Program-made: the position numbers and the translations under genes
Shown here: positions 12,899-20,572 of the stretch, in pieces
Layout: every line of letters starts with the position of its first letter
Position numbering within the stretch: the stretch's first letter is position 1
Source of the DNA: Olsenella uli
Lineage (GTDB): Bacteria > Actinomycetota > Coriobacteriia > Coriobacteriales > Atopobiaceae
Assembly (NCBI RefSeq): GCF_016900775.1
Contig: NZ_JACJKN010000009.1
Span: 26,814 to 90,813 of the forward strand
Reading direction: 5' to 3'
DNA: 64,000 nucleotides
The notes under the pieces: generated by a model
Seen by the model: only the letters and a program-made list of their open reading frames with translations
Database searches by the model: none
What the model was told of the DNA's origin: nothing

Positions 12899-12903
12899 GA
12901 GCG

Positions 12904-14004
12904 CTAGAGCCTCACGGGCATGAGCAGGTAGAGGTAGTTCACCTTGCCGTTGCACTTGAAGATGCCCGGCTGCACGGACCCCTGCAGCTCGAGGCGCATC
13001 TCTCCCGAGCCGGAGACCGCGTTCACGCAGTCGAACACGTAGTGGTAGTTGAGCGCGATGGACAGGCTCTGGCCCTCCACCTCGACCGGCAGCAGCTCGG
13101 AGGACTCGCCCTGCTCGGGGGAGCTCGCTGAGAGGCGCATGAGGCCGCCGTCGGCGTCTATGTCAAAGCGCACGGCGGCGTTCTGGAGGGCGATCACCGA
13201 GACGCGCTTGAGCGCCGCGGAGAACTCCGCCACGTCGAGCGTCACCGCGGTGCCGCAGGTGGGCGGCAGCAGCTGCTTGTAGTCGGGGAAGTTGCCCTCG
13301 ATCCTGCGCGCCACGAAGGTGGTGTTGCCAAAGGTGAAGACCACCTGGCTCTCCGTGGTGCCAATCTGGATGGTCTCGTCCGAGGAGGGCATCGTGAGCA
13401 CGTCGTGGAACACGGTGCCGCCCACGATGGCGCGGAACGACTCGCCCGCCGGGGACTCCACGGAGGAGTCGCAGACGGCCAGGCGGAAGGAGTCCGTGGC
13501 CACGAGGCGGATGGTGTTGTCCTCCACCGTGAGCAGGATGCCCTGGAGGATGGGGCGCGAGGTCTCGCGCGAGGTCACCTTGTAGACCTTGTCCACCATG
13601 CGCGAGAGCAGCTCGCCGGGGAGCTCGATCGTGCGGTCGGGCGCGAGGTCCGGGAAGGCGGGCCAGTCCGCCGGGTTGAGCGTGTTGAGCCGGAAGGTGG
13701 ACTTGTCGCACGAGACGGTGATCGTGCGGTCGGACCCCTCGAAGGTCACGGCGGAGTCCGAGAGCGTCTTCACGATGTTGGTGATCACCTTGCCGGAGAC
13801 CACCGTCTCGCCCGGCTCCTCGACGTTGGCGGGGATGAGGTGGCGGATGGAGATCGTGAGGTTGTTCGTCTGGAACTCGAGCGTGCCGTCCTGCGCGCGC
13901 ACGTAGATGCCCGAGAGGATGGGCAGCGTGGAGTTGGTCCCCATGCCCTTGGCCACCACGGTGAGGGCCTTCATGAGGGAGGACTGGCTGACGGTGAACT
14001 TCAT
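12904..14004 (-). CDS. dnaN: DNA polymerase III beta sliding clamp
   Basis: The 366-residue protein is normal clamp length, with three similar domains. It begins MKFTVSQSSLMKALTVVAKG and ends with the canonical VLMPVRL-type C-terminus (LLMPVRL). It forms the dimeric ring that tethers polymerase to DNA. It lies downstream of dnaA with a 245-bp gap that contains DnaA-box-like sites, and its ATG is preceded by GAAAGGG. Confidence 0.98.
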   Translation of the reverse strand: MKFTVSQSSLMKALTVVAKGMGTNSTLPILSGIYVRAQDGTLEFQTNNLTISIRHLIPANVEEPGETVVSGKVITNIVKTLSDSAVTFEGSDRTITVSCDKSTFRLNTLNPADWPAFPDLAPDRTIELPGELLSRMVDKVYKVTSRETSRPILQGILLTVEDNTIRLVATDSFRLAVCDSSVESPAGESFRAIVGGTVFHDVLTMPSSDETIQIGTTESQVVFTFGNTTFVARRIEGNFPDYKQLLPPTCGTAVTLDVAEFSAALKRVSVIALQNAAVRFDIDADGGLMRLSASSPEQGESSELLPVEVEGQSLSIALNYHYVFDCVNAVSGSGEMRLELQGSVQPGIFKCNGKVNYLYLLMPVRL

Positions 14005-14249
14005 GTGCGGCCCTTTCTATTAGTTCTTTAGTAGATATTTAAGGACAGTAGTAGTAATAGGGTCTGTAGAAAAGTCAAAAAGGGCGAGAAGAACGAGGTG
14101 AGAGGCACTGTCTGCCGCCCCTCGGAAGGCCCCCTCCACTCGACACGATTCGACATCCCCCTTCTGTTGAAAACTTCTTCGACACAAGCCGACGGTTTTT
14201 CTCGATGTTCCCACAAGCTTGCGACACGATTGTCGACAATCCGCCCGGC
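14005..14249. promoter_or_regulatory. dnaA-dnaN intergenic region with DnaA-box-like sites
   Basis: This 245-bp AT-richer gap contains TGTAGAAAA (14065-14073) and TGTTGAAAA (14165-14173), matching the box variant seen elsewhere near dnaA, and a palindrome ATTGTCGACAAT at 14229-14240. It probably holds the dnaN promoter and may be part of a bipartite origin. Confidence 0.55.
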
Positions 14250-15818
14250 CTAGGAGTTGCCGGTTATGGCGTCCCTGATCTGCATGAGGCGGTCGTAGAA
14301 GACCTTGTCGTCGCGCTTGGCCTCGTCCACCACGCTGATGCTGTGCATGATCGTGGCGTGGCTCCTGCCGCCGAAGTGCTTGCCGATGTCGGCGAGCGTC
14401 CGGTCGCAGAGCTCGCGCGAGAGCCAGATGGCCACGTGGCGGGCCTCCATGAGCCCCTTGTGGCGCTTGTTGCCCACGAGGCTCGCGTGGTCGATGTCGT
14501 AGTACTTCTCCACGGCCTTCTGCACGTCCTCGATGGAGACCGAGCGCATGGAGCTCGGCCAGCACTCCTTGGCGAGCGAGCCGATCTCCTCGCGGCTGAT
14601 CTCGCCGCCTCGCCCCTCGGCCGCGGTGGCCGCGAAGAGGCAGCGCTGGCAGAAGCCCTCGATGACGCGGATGTTGGTGCCGGCGAGCTCGGCCATGTAG
14701 CGCATGGCCTCGGGCGGCACGGTCCCCGAGAGCGCGGGCACGTTCTCGCGCTCGGCGTCCTCGCGCATGCGCTCGCAGAAGGTCTCGATGAGGCGCAGCT
14801 TGAGCTCGTAGCTCGGCACCTGGACGGGCGTGGTGAAGCCCGAGCCCAGCCGGCTCGTCACGCGCTCGTCGAAGCCGTCCTTGCCCATGCCGAGCTGCGC
14901 CGGCGTACGGTCGGCGGCGAGCACGATCTGCTTGCCGTTGCCGATGAGCTCGTTGAAGGTGTCGAAGAAGAAGCCCACGGTGCCGGCCTTGCCGGCCATC
15001 TTCTGGATGTCGTCGATGATGAGGACGTCGATGTCGGCGTAGTTCTGGCGCAGCACCGCCGCGGCCGAGCGCTCGGAGTGGCGCATGGCCTCGGTGTAGT
15101 CGGTGATGAAGGACGAGGCGTCGCGGTAGACGCACAGGCGCGAGGGGTCGTTGCGCGCGATGTAGTTCTGGATGGCGCGCAGCAGGTGCGTCTTGCCGAG
15201 GCCGCTCTTGCCGTAGATGAACAGCGGGTTGTACGTGCTGTTCATGCCGTTGGCCACCTGGAGCGCCGCCTGGTAGGCGATGTCGTTCTCGTCTCCGCGG
15301 ACAAAGCGCTCGAAGGTGAGCTTGGAGGTCGCGGCGGCTATGTCCTCGACGAGGGGGTTGCGCTCGCGGCGCCGGCGGTTCTCTTCCTCGCGCGCCTCCT
15401 GGGCGCGGCGCTCGTCCCAGGTGTCCTCGGCGATGCTCCTCGGCGTGGCGCGCTCGTCCCGGCTGCGCGCGGGGCCCTCGACGTCGGCCATCCAGGCGCG
15501 GGCCTCCTCGCGCGACATGCTCGACGCCGCGGCGGGCACCGGCGCCGCGGCCTGGGCGGGCGCGAAGGAGATCTCGAGCCGCATGGGCTCGAAGGCGGCC
15601 TGCGTGAGGCACTCCTCCACCACGGCGGCGTTCTTCGACACCGTCTTGAGCACGAGCCGCATGGGCGTCGTCACGCGGAGGGTGCCCCCGTCCATGGACT
15701 CGGGCGTGCAGTTCCTGAGCATGGCGAGCACCGACTCGGGCACGCGCTGCTGCGCGGCGAGAAGGTCGAGCGCGTCCTGCCAGAGGGCCTCGGCGTCTGA
15801 CTCGAGGGAAAGTTCCAT
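14250..15818 (-). CDS. dnaA: Chromosomal replication initiator DnaA
   Basis: The 522-residue protein has domain I (about 1-85), a variable domain II rich in Arg/Glu (to about 155), the AAA+ domain with Walker A GKSGLGKT (about 203-210) and Walker B DVLIIDDIQ, and domain IV with the DnaA signature GGRSHATIMHSI. It binds DnaA boxes and opens oriC. ATG at 15818 is chosen; GTG at 15827 is a close alternative. A TGTTGAAAA box lies 20 nt upstream, suggesting autoregulation. Confidence 0.98.
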   Translation of the reverse strand: MELSLESDAEALWQDALDLLAAQQRVPESVLAMLRNCTPESMDGGTLRVTTPMRLVLKTVSKNAAVVEECLTQAAFEPMRLEISFAPAQAAAPVPAAASSMSREEARAWMADVEGPARSRDERATPRSIAEDTWDERRAQEAREEENRRRRERNPLVEDIAAATSKLTFERFVRGDENDIAYQAALQVANGMNSTYNPLFIYGKSGLGKTHLLRAIQNYIARNDPSRLCVYRDASSFITDYTEAMRHSERSAAAVLRQNYADIDVLIIDDIQKMAGKAGTVGFFFDTFNELIGNGKQIVLAADRTPAQLGMGKDGFDERVTSRLGSGFTTPVQVPSYELKLRLIETFCERMREDAERENVPALSGTVPPEAMRYMAELAGTNIRVIEGFCQRCLFAATAAEGRGGEISREEIGSLAKECWPSSMRSVSIEDVQKAVEKYYDIDHASLVGNKRHKGLMEARHVAIWLSRELCDRTLADIGKHFGGRSHATIMHSISVVDEAKRDDKVFYDRLMQIRDAITGNS

Positions 15819-15837
15819 GGGTCCCACAATCCTTGTA

Positions 15838-15875
15838 TGTTGAAAAGTGTCACCCAGTATAGCGATTGTTGATAA
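15838..15875. promoter_or_regulatory. DnaA-box-like pair upstream of dnaA
   Basis: TGTTGAAAA at 15838-15846 and TGTTGATAA at 15867-15875. Both resemble the reverse complement of the consensus TTWTNCACA with a changed central base. Their place just ahead of dnaA suits autorepression by DnaA. Confidence 0.55.
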
Positions 15876-15912
15876 CCCTGCGCGCGGGTGAGCCGGGAGT
15901 GGCTTGGCCGGG

Positions 15913-16008
15913 GTGCCGGGGCATGACAAAGGTGTCAGGGGAAACTGTCATGAAAGGTTCATGACAGTTTCCCCTGACACCTTTGTCATGCCCCGGCACC
16001 TTTGTCAG
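15913..16008. repeat. TGACAAAGGTG-family inverted repeat, copy 4 (compound)
   Basis: Arms of about 41 bp (15913-15953 and 15958-15999) flank a short loop, and an extra CACCTTTGTCAGG half-unit follows at the right end. On the minus strand this half-unit supplies the TGA stop of the GHKL ATPase gene. The repeat sits between that gene and dnaA. Confidence 0.8.
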
Positions 16009-17051
16009 GTCGCGAGCAGGCGCCCGAACTCGGTGGGCTGGTACTTCTGGCCGACCTTCATGACCGCGCCCTGGGCCGCGAGCGACGCGAGCGCGCGCGA
16101 CCACGTGGCCGCCGAGGAGCCGTACGCCTGGACGAGGTCCGTGGGACCGGCCGCGCCCCGCTCGAGGACGAGCGCGAGCGCCTGCCTGCCGCGGTCGTCG
16201 AGGCTCACGTCCGCGGCTCCGGCCCACGCGGGCTGTTGCGCGGGCGGCTGCGGCGCCTGCTGCCAGCCGGGCTGCGGGTAGCCGGGCTGCTGGTAGGGGG
16301 CCTGCGGGTAGGGCTGCTGCGGGTAGGGCTGCTGCGGGTAGGGAGCCTGCTGGTAGCCCGGGTAGCCCGCCGGCTGCTGGGGCCACGGCGCGCCCTGCTG
16401 CCACGGCTGCGCCCAGGCCCCCTGGGCGGGCGCGTGGGCGGGGTACGCCCCCTGCGCCTGGCCGGCCCAGCCGGCCGGCGCGTCCTTCTCGCCCCCTGCG
16501 TTGGAGAGGTCGCGGGCGTCCGTTGCCGGGCGGGTTGAGATGGTCACCACCGTGCCGCCCGAGATGTTGTCCTCTATCTCGAGGCTGCCGCCCTTGTCCT
16601 CCATGTACTGCTGGGCGTACGGAAGCCCCGAGCCCACCCCGCGGATGTAGCGGCGCATGTCCTCCGTTGCCGAGGTGGTGCCAAACTCGAGCGCGAGCGA
16701 CTTCTCCTTGATGCCGGGGCCCTGGTCCGAGAAGCGGATGGTGTTGCCGCCGTCGAGGATGGTGATGGTGGGCGCCTGGAAGTAGGCGTGGATGAAGTTC
16801 TCCACGATCTCGCGTATCACCATGAAGGGGATGGTGCCGCCCTGCTCGTGCGAGAGGCGGTTGACCGTCGCGGTGATCTCCTCGAGGTAGGCGCGCACGT
16901 CCTTGGGCTCCACGACGACCACGCGGGGCGCGGCGGCGGGGTCGTCGTAGACGGCGATTCGCGCGGGGTGCTGCACGACGAGCCCCTCGCCCTCCGGAGC
17001 GCCCCCGTCCTTCTCGCCGTCCTCCACGAAGGGGAAAAAGTCCCGCGCCAC
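16005..17051 (-). CDS. Orphan GHKL (HATPase) protein with Pro/Gln/Tyr-rich linker and winged-helix-like C-terminus, next to dnaA
   Basis: The 348-residue protein has a GHKL ATP-binding fold at about residues 50-175: N-box E81..N85, G1 box D109QGPG, G2 box GVGSGL (138-143) and a closing GGTVVTIST strand. There is no HisKA dimerisation/phospho-His domain and no membrane segment, so it is not an ordinary histidine kinase; anti-sigma kinases are the closest recognised type. Residues ~175-285 form a low-complexity linker with repeated PYPQQ units. The last ~65 residues resemble a winged helix. GTG at 17051 has GGGGAG upstream. Its place beside dnaA and the putative origin suggests a role in replication or division control, which is inference only. 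Confidence 0.75.
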   Translation of the reverse strand: MARDFFPFVEDGEKDGGAPEGEGLVVQHPARIAVYDDPAAAPRVVVVEPKDVRAYLEEITATVNRLSHEQGGTIPFMVIREIVENFIHAYFQAPTITILDGGNTIRFSDQGPGIKEKSLALEFGTTSATEDMRRYIRGVGSGLPYAQQYMEDKGGSLEIEDNISGGTVVTISTRPATDARDLSNAGGEKDAPAGWAGQAQGAYPAHAPAQGAWAQPWQQGAPWPQQPAGYPGYQQAPYPQQPYPQQPYPQAPYQQPGYPQPGWQQAPQPPAQQPAWAGAADVSLDDRGRQALALVLERGAAGPTDLVQAYGSSAATWSRALASLAAQGAVMKVGQKYQPTEFGRLLAT

Positions 17052-17297
17052 CGTGTCTCCCCTTTCGACAGTCGCTTGACATTTGTAGAAAACTTTTCAC
17101 TGAGAATTCGATGTGAGAGAAAGTTTTCTACAGACGATAAAAACATGTTGAAAACTGGTAGAACCCTTGTGAAACGACGCGAAAAATCATAGCACGGAGG
17201 CCGCAGATTTCACCTCTATGCAAAGATGGATTCAAACGTGTGCAAAACGCATCGCGCGCGTTTGTCAAGAGTGCGAGGAGATTTCTCACGCAGGAAA
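17052..17297. other. Probable oriC region
   Basis: The gap between the divergent ATPase gene and rpmH contains CTTTCGACA (17062-17070), TGTAGAAAA (17084-17092), TTTTCTACA (17124-17132) and TGTTGAAAA (17146-17154), all variants of one box, in an AT-rich setting. Gene order around it (dnaA side leftward, rpmH side rightward) is that of a bacterial origin. Which of the three box clusters is the unwinding site cannot be told from sequence alone. Confidence 0.6.
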
Positions 17298-17327
17298 TTG
17301 ACAGGTCAGCGGCAAGACCCTTACAAT
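17298..17327 (+). promoter_or_regulatory. rpmH promoter
   Basis: TTGACA (17298-17303) and TACAAT (17322-17327) with an 18-bp spacer, about 55 bp before the rpmH start. It is near consensus for the housekeeping sigma factor. Confidence 0.75.
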
Positions 17328-17381
17328 CTCTGGGCTTATTGCTCTATTGGAAGTTCATACCCACAACCGGGAGGAATAGCT

Positions 17382-17516
17382 ATGAAGCGTACGTATCAGC
17401 CGAACAAGCGCAAGCGCGCCACCACGCACGGGTTCCGTGCCCGCATGGCCACCAAGGGCGGCCGTGCCGTCCTGGCCCGTCGTCGCGCCAAGGGCCGCAA
17501 GCGCCTCACCGTCTAG
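17382..17516 (+). CDS. rpmH: 50S ribosomal protein L34
   Basis: A 44-residue highly basic protein beginning [18 protein letters not shown] and ending GRKRLTV, the full and typical L34 sequence. GGGAGGA lies 7 nt upstream of the ATG. It is the first gene of the rightward origin-side operon rpmH-rnpA-yidD-yidC, as in most bacteria. Confidence 0.98.
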   Translation: MKRTYQPNKRKRATTHGFRARMATKGGRAVLARRRAKGRKRLTV

Positions 17517-17525
17517 CAAGGGCCG

Positions 17526-17846
17526 ATGAAGACCATCAAATCCAAGAGAGATTTTGAGAGGGTCTTCTCGCGTGGGAGGCGGTTCAACGACCAGCTCCTG
17601 CGAATCCGCGTGGCAGCGTGCGACGAGGGCGCATCCGCAGGGGTCGCCTTCGTCGCCGCGAAGAGGCTCGGCAACGCCGTCTTCAGGAACCGGTGCAAGC
17701 GCGTGCTCCGCGAGGCGGCGCGCCTGTGCGGGCTTCCCGGGGACGGCCATGACGTTCTCCTCTTCGCCACGGCACGGACTCATGACAGCTCGCCGGAACA
17801 GGTCGCTTCCTCGCTGAGGAAGCTGCTCAAGAGGGCGGGGCTCTAG
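17526..17846 (+). CDS. rnpA: Ribonuclease P protein component
   Basis: The 106-residue basic protein has the RnpA pattern: an N-terminal IKSKRDFERVFSRGRR and the RNR motif in GNAVFRNRCKRVLREA. It binds the RNase P RNA and aids tRNA 5' processing. It begins 10 nt after rpmH and its stop is directly followed by the yidD ATG. Confidence 0.97.
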   Translation: MKTIKSKRDFERVFSRGRRFNDQLLRIRVAACDEGASAGVAFVAAKRLGNAVFRNRCKRVLREAARLCGLPGDGHDVLLFATARTHDSSPEQVASSLRKLLKRAGL

Positions 17847-18065
17847 ATGGCCGTCGGCGCCCGCGTGGCGCTTGCGGCCATTCGCTTCTATCAGAGCCGG
17901 ATCTCGCCGCTTCTGGGGGCACGCTGCATCTACGTGCCCACCTGCTCCGAGTACGCGCGCCAGGCCATAGCCCGCTACGGCCTGGCCAAGGGGGGATGGC
18001 TCGCGCTTCGCAGGATTCTGCGGTGCCACCCCTTGCACGCCGGCGGTTACGATCCCGTCCCCTAG
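17847..18065 (+). CDS. yidD: Membrane protein insertion efficiency factor YidD
   Basis: The 72-residue protein shows the YidD hallmarks [24 protein letters not shown] (in part) and [18 protein letters not shown], with an N-terminal amphipathic helix. It assists YidC-dependent membrane insertion. It begins on the base after the rnpA stop and lies 18 bp before yidC. Confidence 0.96.
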   Translation: MAVGARVALAAIRFYQSRISPLLGARCIYVPTCSEYARQAIARYGLAKGGWLALRRILRCHPLHAGGYDPVP

Positions 18066-18083
18066 GGACGGAGCGGAGGAACC

Positions 18084-18842
18084 ATGTGGGATTGGTTTAT
18101 TAACTTTCTGACTGCGGTGCTCGCGGGCATCGAGGGCTTCGTCGGCGACTGGGGCCTTGCGGTCATCATCCTGACCGTCATCATCCGCCTGATCCTGACG
18201 CCGCTCATGGCGCACTCGACCAAGTCGACGGCGCGCATGCAGGTGATGCAGCCCAAGCTCCAGGAGATCCAGGAGCGCTACGCGGACAACCCCGAGCGCC
18301 AGGCCGAGGAGCTGCGCAAGGTCTACGCCGAGATGAAGTTCAACCCGCTCGGGGGATGCCTCCCCATCTTCCTGCAGATGCCGGTCTTCTTTGGCTTGTT
18401 CACCGTGGCCAAGCAGGTCCCCGCTGATGCGTCGTTCTTCGGCATCCTGCCGTCCATCTCGCTTTCCGTCTCCCAGGTCATCGAGGCGAGCGGCTGGATG
18501 GCGGCCGCCCCCTACATCCTCTTTGACGTGCTCTTTGGCGTGCTCACCTTCGTGCCGATGGTGCTCAACGTGAGCACCCAGGCCGAGTCCCAGCGCAGCC
18601 AAACCATGACCATGGGCGCCGTGATGGCCATTATGATGCTCTTCTTTGGCTGGAGCGTCCCGGCGGCCGTCCTGCTCTACTACGTCACCTCATCGCTCTG
18701 GCAGGTGGTGCAGCAGAAGGTCATCACGCAGCGCGTGATGGAGAAGGCCAAGGCCGACGCCGAGGCCGAGGCGGCGAGCAGGCCCATCGAGGTCGACGTT
18801 GTGCGCAAGGAGAAGAAGGCTCGTCCTCATAAGAAGAGCTAA
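18084..18842 (+). CDS. yidC: Membrane protein insertase YidC/Oxa1 family
   Basis: The 252-residue Oxa1-type protein has five hydrophobic segments, GDWGLAVIILTVIIRLILTPLM with the conserved groove arginine, the NPLGGCLPIFLQMPVFFGLF motif, and a basic C-terminal tail. It inserts proteins into the cytoplasmic membrane alone or with SecYEG. It lacks the large periplasmic domain of Gram-negative YidC, as expected for an actinobacterium. GGAGGA precedes the ATG. Confidence 0.96.
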   Translation: MWDWFINFLTAVLAGIEGFVGDWGLAVIILTVIIRLILTPLMAHSTKSTARMQVMQPKLQEIQERYADNPERQAEELRKVYAEMKFNPLGGCLPIFLQMPVFFGLFTVAKQVPADASFFGILPSISLSVSQVIEASGWMAAAPYILFDVLFGVLTFVPMVLNVSTQAESQRSQTMTMGAVMAIMMLFFGWSVPAAVLLYYVTSSLWQVVQQKVITQRVMEKAKADAEAEAASRPIEVDVVRKEKKARPHKKS

Positions 18843-18900
18843 TGAGCTTTCTACCACTGTCTTTACCGATATTTTGATTTAAAAATATTTGGAGGTTACC

Positions 18901-19473
18901 ATGGGGGAAGAGGTCATCGTGCCCGAGGGCGAGGCTGTCGAGGAGATGGCGGCGCCTGACGAGTTCTCCTCCATCCGCGAGCGCTACGAGTCCGGCGAGG
19001 CGCTGAGCGATGCCGAGATGGACAAGATCGCCGACCTTGCCGTCTCCTATCTCAAGGGCATCCTCGGGCTGTTTGGCGAGACCTCGTCCTCCATTGACGA
19101 GTATGACGGCGATGACGGCGAGCTGATTCTTGACGTCAACGGCGGGGACCTTGCCGTGCTCATCGGCCGCCACGGCCGCACGCTCGATGCCCTGCAGGCC
19201 GTCCTCACCTCGCTGCTGAGCAGCCGCATCAAGTTCTACTATCCCGTCGTCGTTGATATCGAGGGGTACAAGAGCCGCCGTCGCAACAAGCTCGAGGACA
19301 TCGCTCGCTCTGCTGCCGAGCGCGCTAAGCGCCGTCACGGCAAGGTGTCGCTCGCTCCGATGAACGCCTACGAGCGTCGCCTGGTTCACCTCGCCCTTCG
19401 TGGGGATGAGGGCGTCGTCACTCATTCGGAGGGTGAGGAGCCCGATCGTCACGTCGTGGTGACGGCCGTCTAA
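18901..19473 (+). CDS. khpB: RNA-binding protein KhpB (Jag; KH and R3H domains)
   Basis: The 190-residue protein has an acidic N-terminal part, a KH domain (about 75-130) with the GRHGRT GxxG loop, and a C-terminal R3H domain containing the ...ERRLVHLAL... motif. Such proteins bind RNA and affect cell elongation in Gram-positive bacteria. GGAGG lies 6 nt before the ATG at 18901. It follows yidC and ends at a clear terminator. Confidence 0.93.
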   Translation: MGEEVIVPEGEAVEEMAAPDEFSSIRERYESGEALSDAEMDKIADLAVSYLKGILGLFGETSSSIDEYDGDDGELILDVNGGDLAVLIGRHGRTLDALQAVLTSLLSSRIKFYYPVVVDIEGYKSRRRNKLEDIARSAAERAKRRHGKVSLAPMNAYERRLVHLALRGDEGVVTHSEGEEPDRHVVVTAV

Positions 19474-19499
19474 TCCCGTCAGACTAACGTTTCTTGCGA

Positions 19500-19530
19500 G
19501 GGAGGGTGTGTTGAGCATCCTCCCTTTTTC
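19500..19530 (+). terminator. Terminator after khpB
   Basis: A 9-bp stem (GGGAGGGTG pairing with CATCCTCCC, one G-T) with a 7-nt loop is followed by five T. It separates the rpmH-khpB operon from rsmG. Confidence 0.85.
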
Positions 19531-19574
19531 TGTGACAATTTCTTTTGATGCGTGAGTTTTTGTCAGGAGGAACC

Positions 19575-20309
19575 ATGGATACGAGCCTCGCCCAGCGACT
19601 TGAGTGTCAGCTCATTGCAGAGCTTTCGGAGTTTGGGATAGCCTGTGATGCACGTCAGGCGTCTCTTCTTATCCGTCATCTCTCTCTTGTGATCGAGAAG
19701 AACCGTGTGGTAAACCTTACGCGGATTGTCGAGCCTGAGGAGGCGGTGACGCTCCACATTGTTGACTCCCTGCTGCCTCTCGCCTCATGCAAGCTGAACC
19801 TTGGTGTTGAGAGCAGATACCTCGACATCGGTACTGGTGCCGGATTCCCCGGTATTCCTCTTGGCATCATGACGGGTGCCCATGGCCTGCTTATAGACTC
19901 AGTCGGCAAGAAGGTCACGGCGGTTAATGAGTTCGTCCAAGAGTTGGGACTCTCCCAGGTGTGTGCTCGTCAGGTGCGAGCAGAGGACCTTGCCCGTGAG
20001 AGTGAGCACCATGACGCCGTCTTTGCTCGTGCCGTTGCTCAGTCCAATGTTCTTATCGAGTATGCTACTCCACTTCTCAAGAAAGGTGGTCTCTGTTTAC
20101 TCGAGAAGGCCCATGTTCACGACGATGAGCTCAGTGCCGCTCAGCAGGCTGCTGACATCTGCGGGCTCTCGCTTGTTTCACGTGAAACGTTTGAGCTTCC
20201 TCATGAGTTGGGTCACCGTGAGATTCTCATATTCCAGAAGCAGAGAGGGTCTCGGATTAAACTGCCGAGAAGAACCGGTGAGGCAAAGAGGTCCCCGCTT
20301 GGTTTGTAG
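19575..20309 (+). CDS. rsmG: 16S rRNA (guanine-N7) methyltransferase RsmG
   Basis: The 244-residue SAM-dependent methyltransferase has the SAM motif YLDIGTGAGFPGIPLGI, the AVNEF continuation and FARAVAQ. It methylates G527 (E. coli numbering) of 16S rRNA. ATG at 19575 follows AGGAGG. The gene uses more A/T-ending codons than its neighbours and carries a parS site inside its coding sequence at 20175-20188. parA and parB lie downstream, as usual. Confidence 0.96.
   Translation: MDTSLAQRLECQLIAELSEFGIACDARQASLLIRHLSLVIEKNRVVNLTRIVEPEEAVTLHIVDSLLPLASCKLNLGVESRYLDIGTGAGFPGIPLGIMTGAHGLLIDSVGKKVTAVNEFVQELGLSQVCARQVRAEDLARESEHHDAVFARAVAQSNVLIEYATPLLKKGGLCLLEKAHVHDDELSAAQQAADICGLSLVSRETFELPHELGHREILIFQKQRGSRIKLPRRTGEAKRSPLGL
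20175..20188. promoter_or_regulatory. parS site 1 (inside rsmG)
   Basis: A perfect GTTTCACGTGAAAC palindrome, the ParB-binding core conserved across bacteria. It lies within the rsmG reading frame, as parS sites often do near the origin. Confidence 0.9.
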
Positions 20310-20328
20310 CTGATGGGTTGAATTGCTC

Positions 20329-20380
20329 GATATAAGAACTCCCTGACGTTTCACGTGAAACCTCAGGGAGTTCTTATATC
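20329..20380. promoter_or_regulatory. parS site 2 inside a 52-bp near-perfect palindrome
   Basis: GTTTCACGTGAAAC at 20348-20361 is flanked by perfect 18-bp inverted arms (GATATAAGAACTCCCTGA), so the whole 52 bp is palindromic except for one C-C pair. No T tract follows on the plus strand, so it is not a standard terminator, though it follows rsmG. Confidence 0.85.
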
Positions 20381-20459
20381 AAAAATCGGATAACGACAAT
20401 CACCTTCACATGTCGAGATGATTTGGCTTGAAAGGAGGAACAACATACGAAAAGACATT

Positions 20460-20473
20460 GTTTCACATGAAAC
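20460..20473. promoter_or_regulatory. parS-like site 3 (one mismatch)
   Basis: GTTTCACATGAAAC differs from the parS core at one central base. It is spaced between two perfect sites in the rsmG-parA gap. Confidence 0.7.
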
Positions 20474-20506
20474 GTCCTGTGGTGGATAGCAATCGAGATT
20501 GTCAGC

Positions 20507-20520
20507 GTTTCACGTGAAAC
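20507..20520. promoter_or_regulatory. parS site 4, ahead of parA
   Basis: Perfect GTTTCACGTGAAAC. It lies between a TTGTCA (20499) and a TATAGT-like element, so ParB binding here probably also regulates parAB transcription. Confidence 0.88.
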
Positions 20521-20572
20521 CATACCGTATAGTTAGGAAAGGCACCAAGCATCAGGTCAACGGAGGATAGAA

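Noticed and set aside
16200..16480. Tandem DNA repeats in the GHKL gene as a mobile or phase-variable locus
   Set aside because: They keep the reading frame and encode a PYPQQ linker; no short homopolymer or frame-changing unit is visible.
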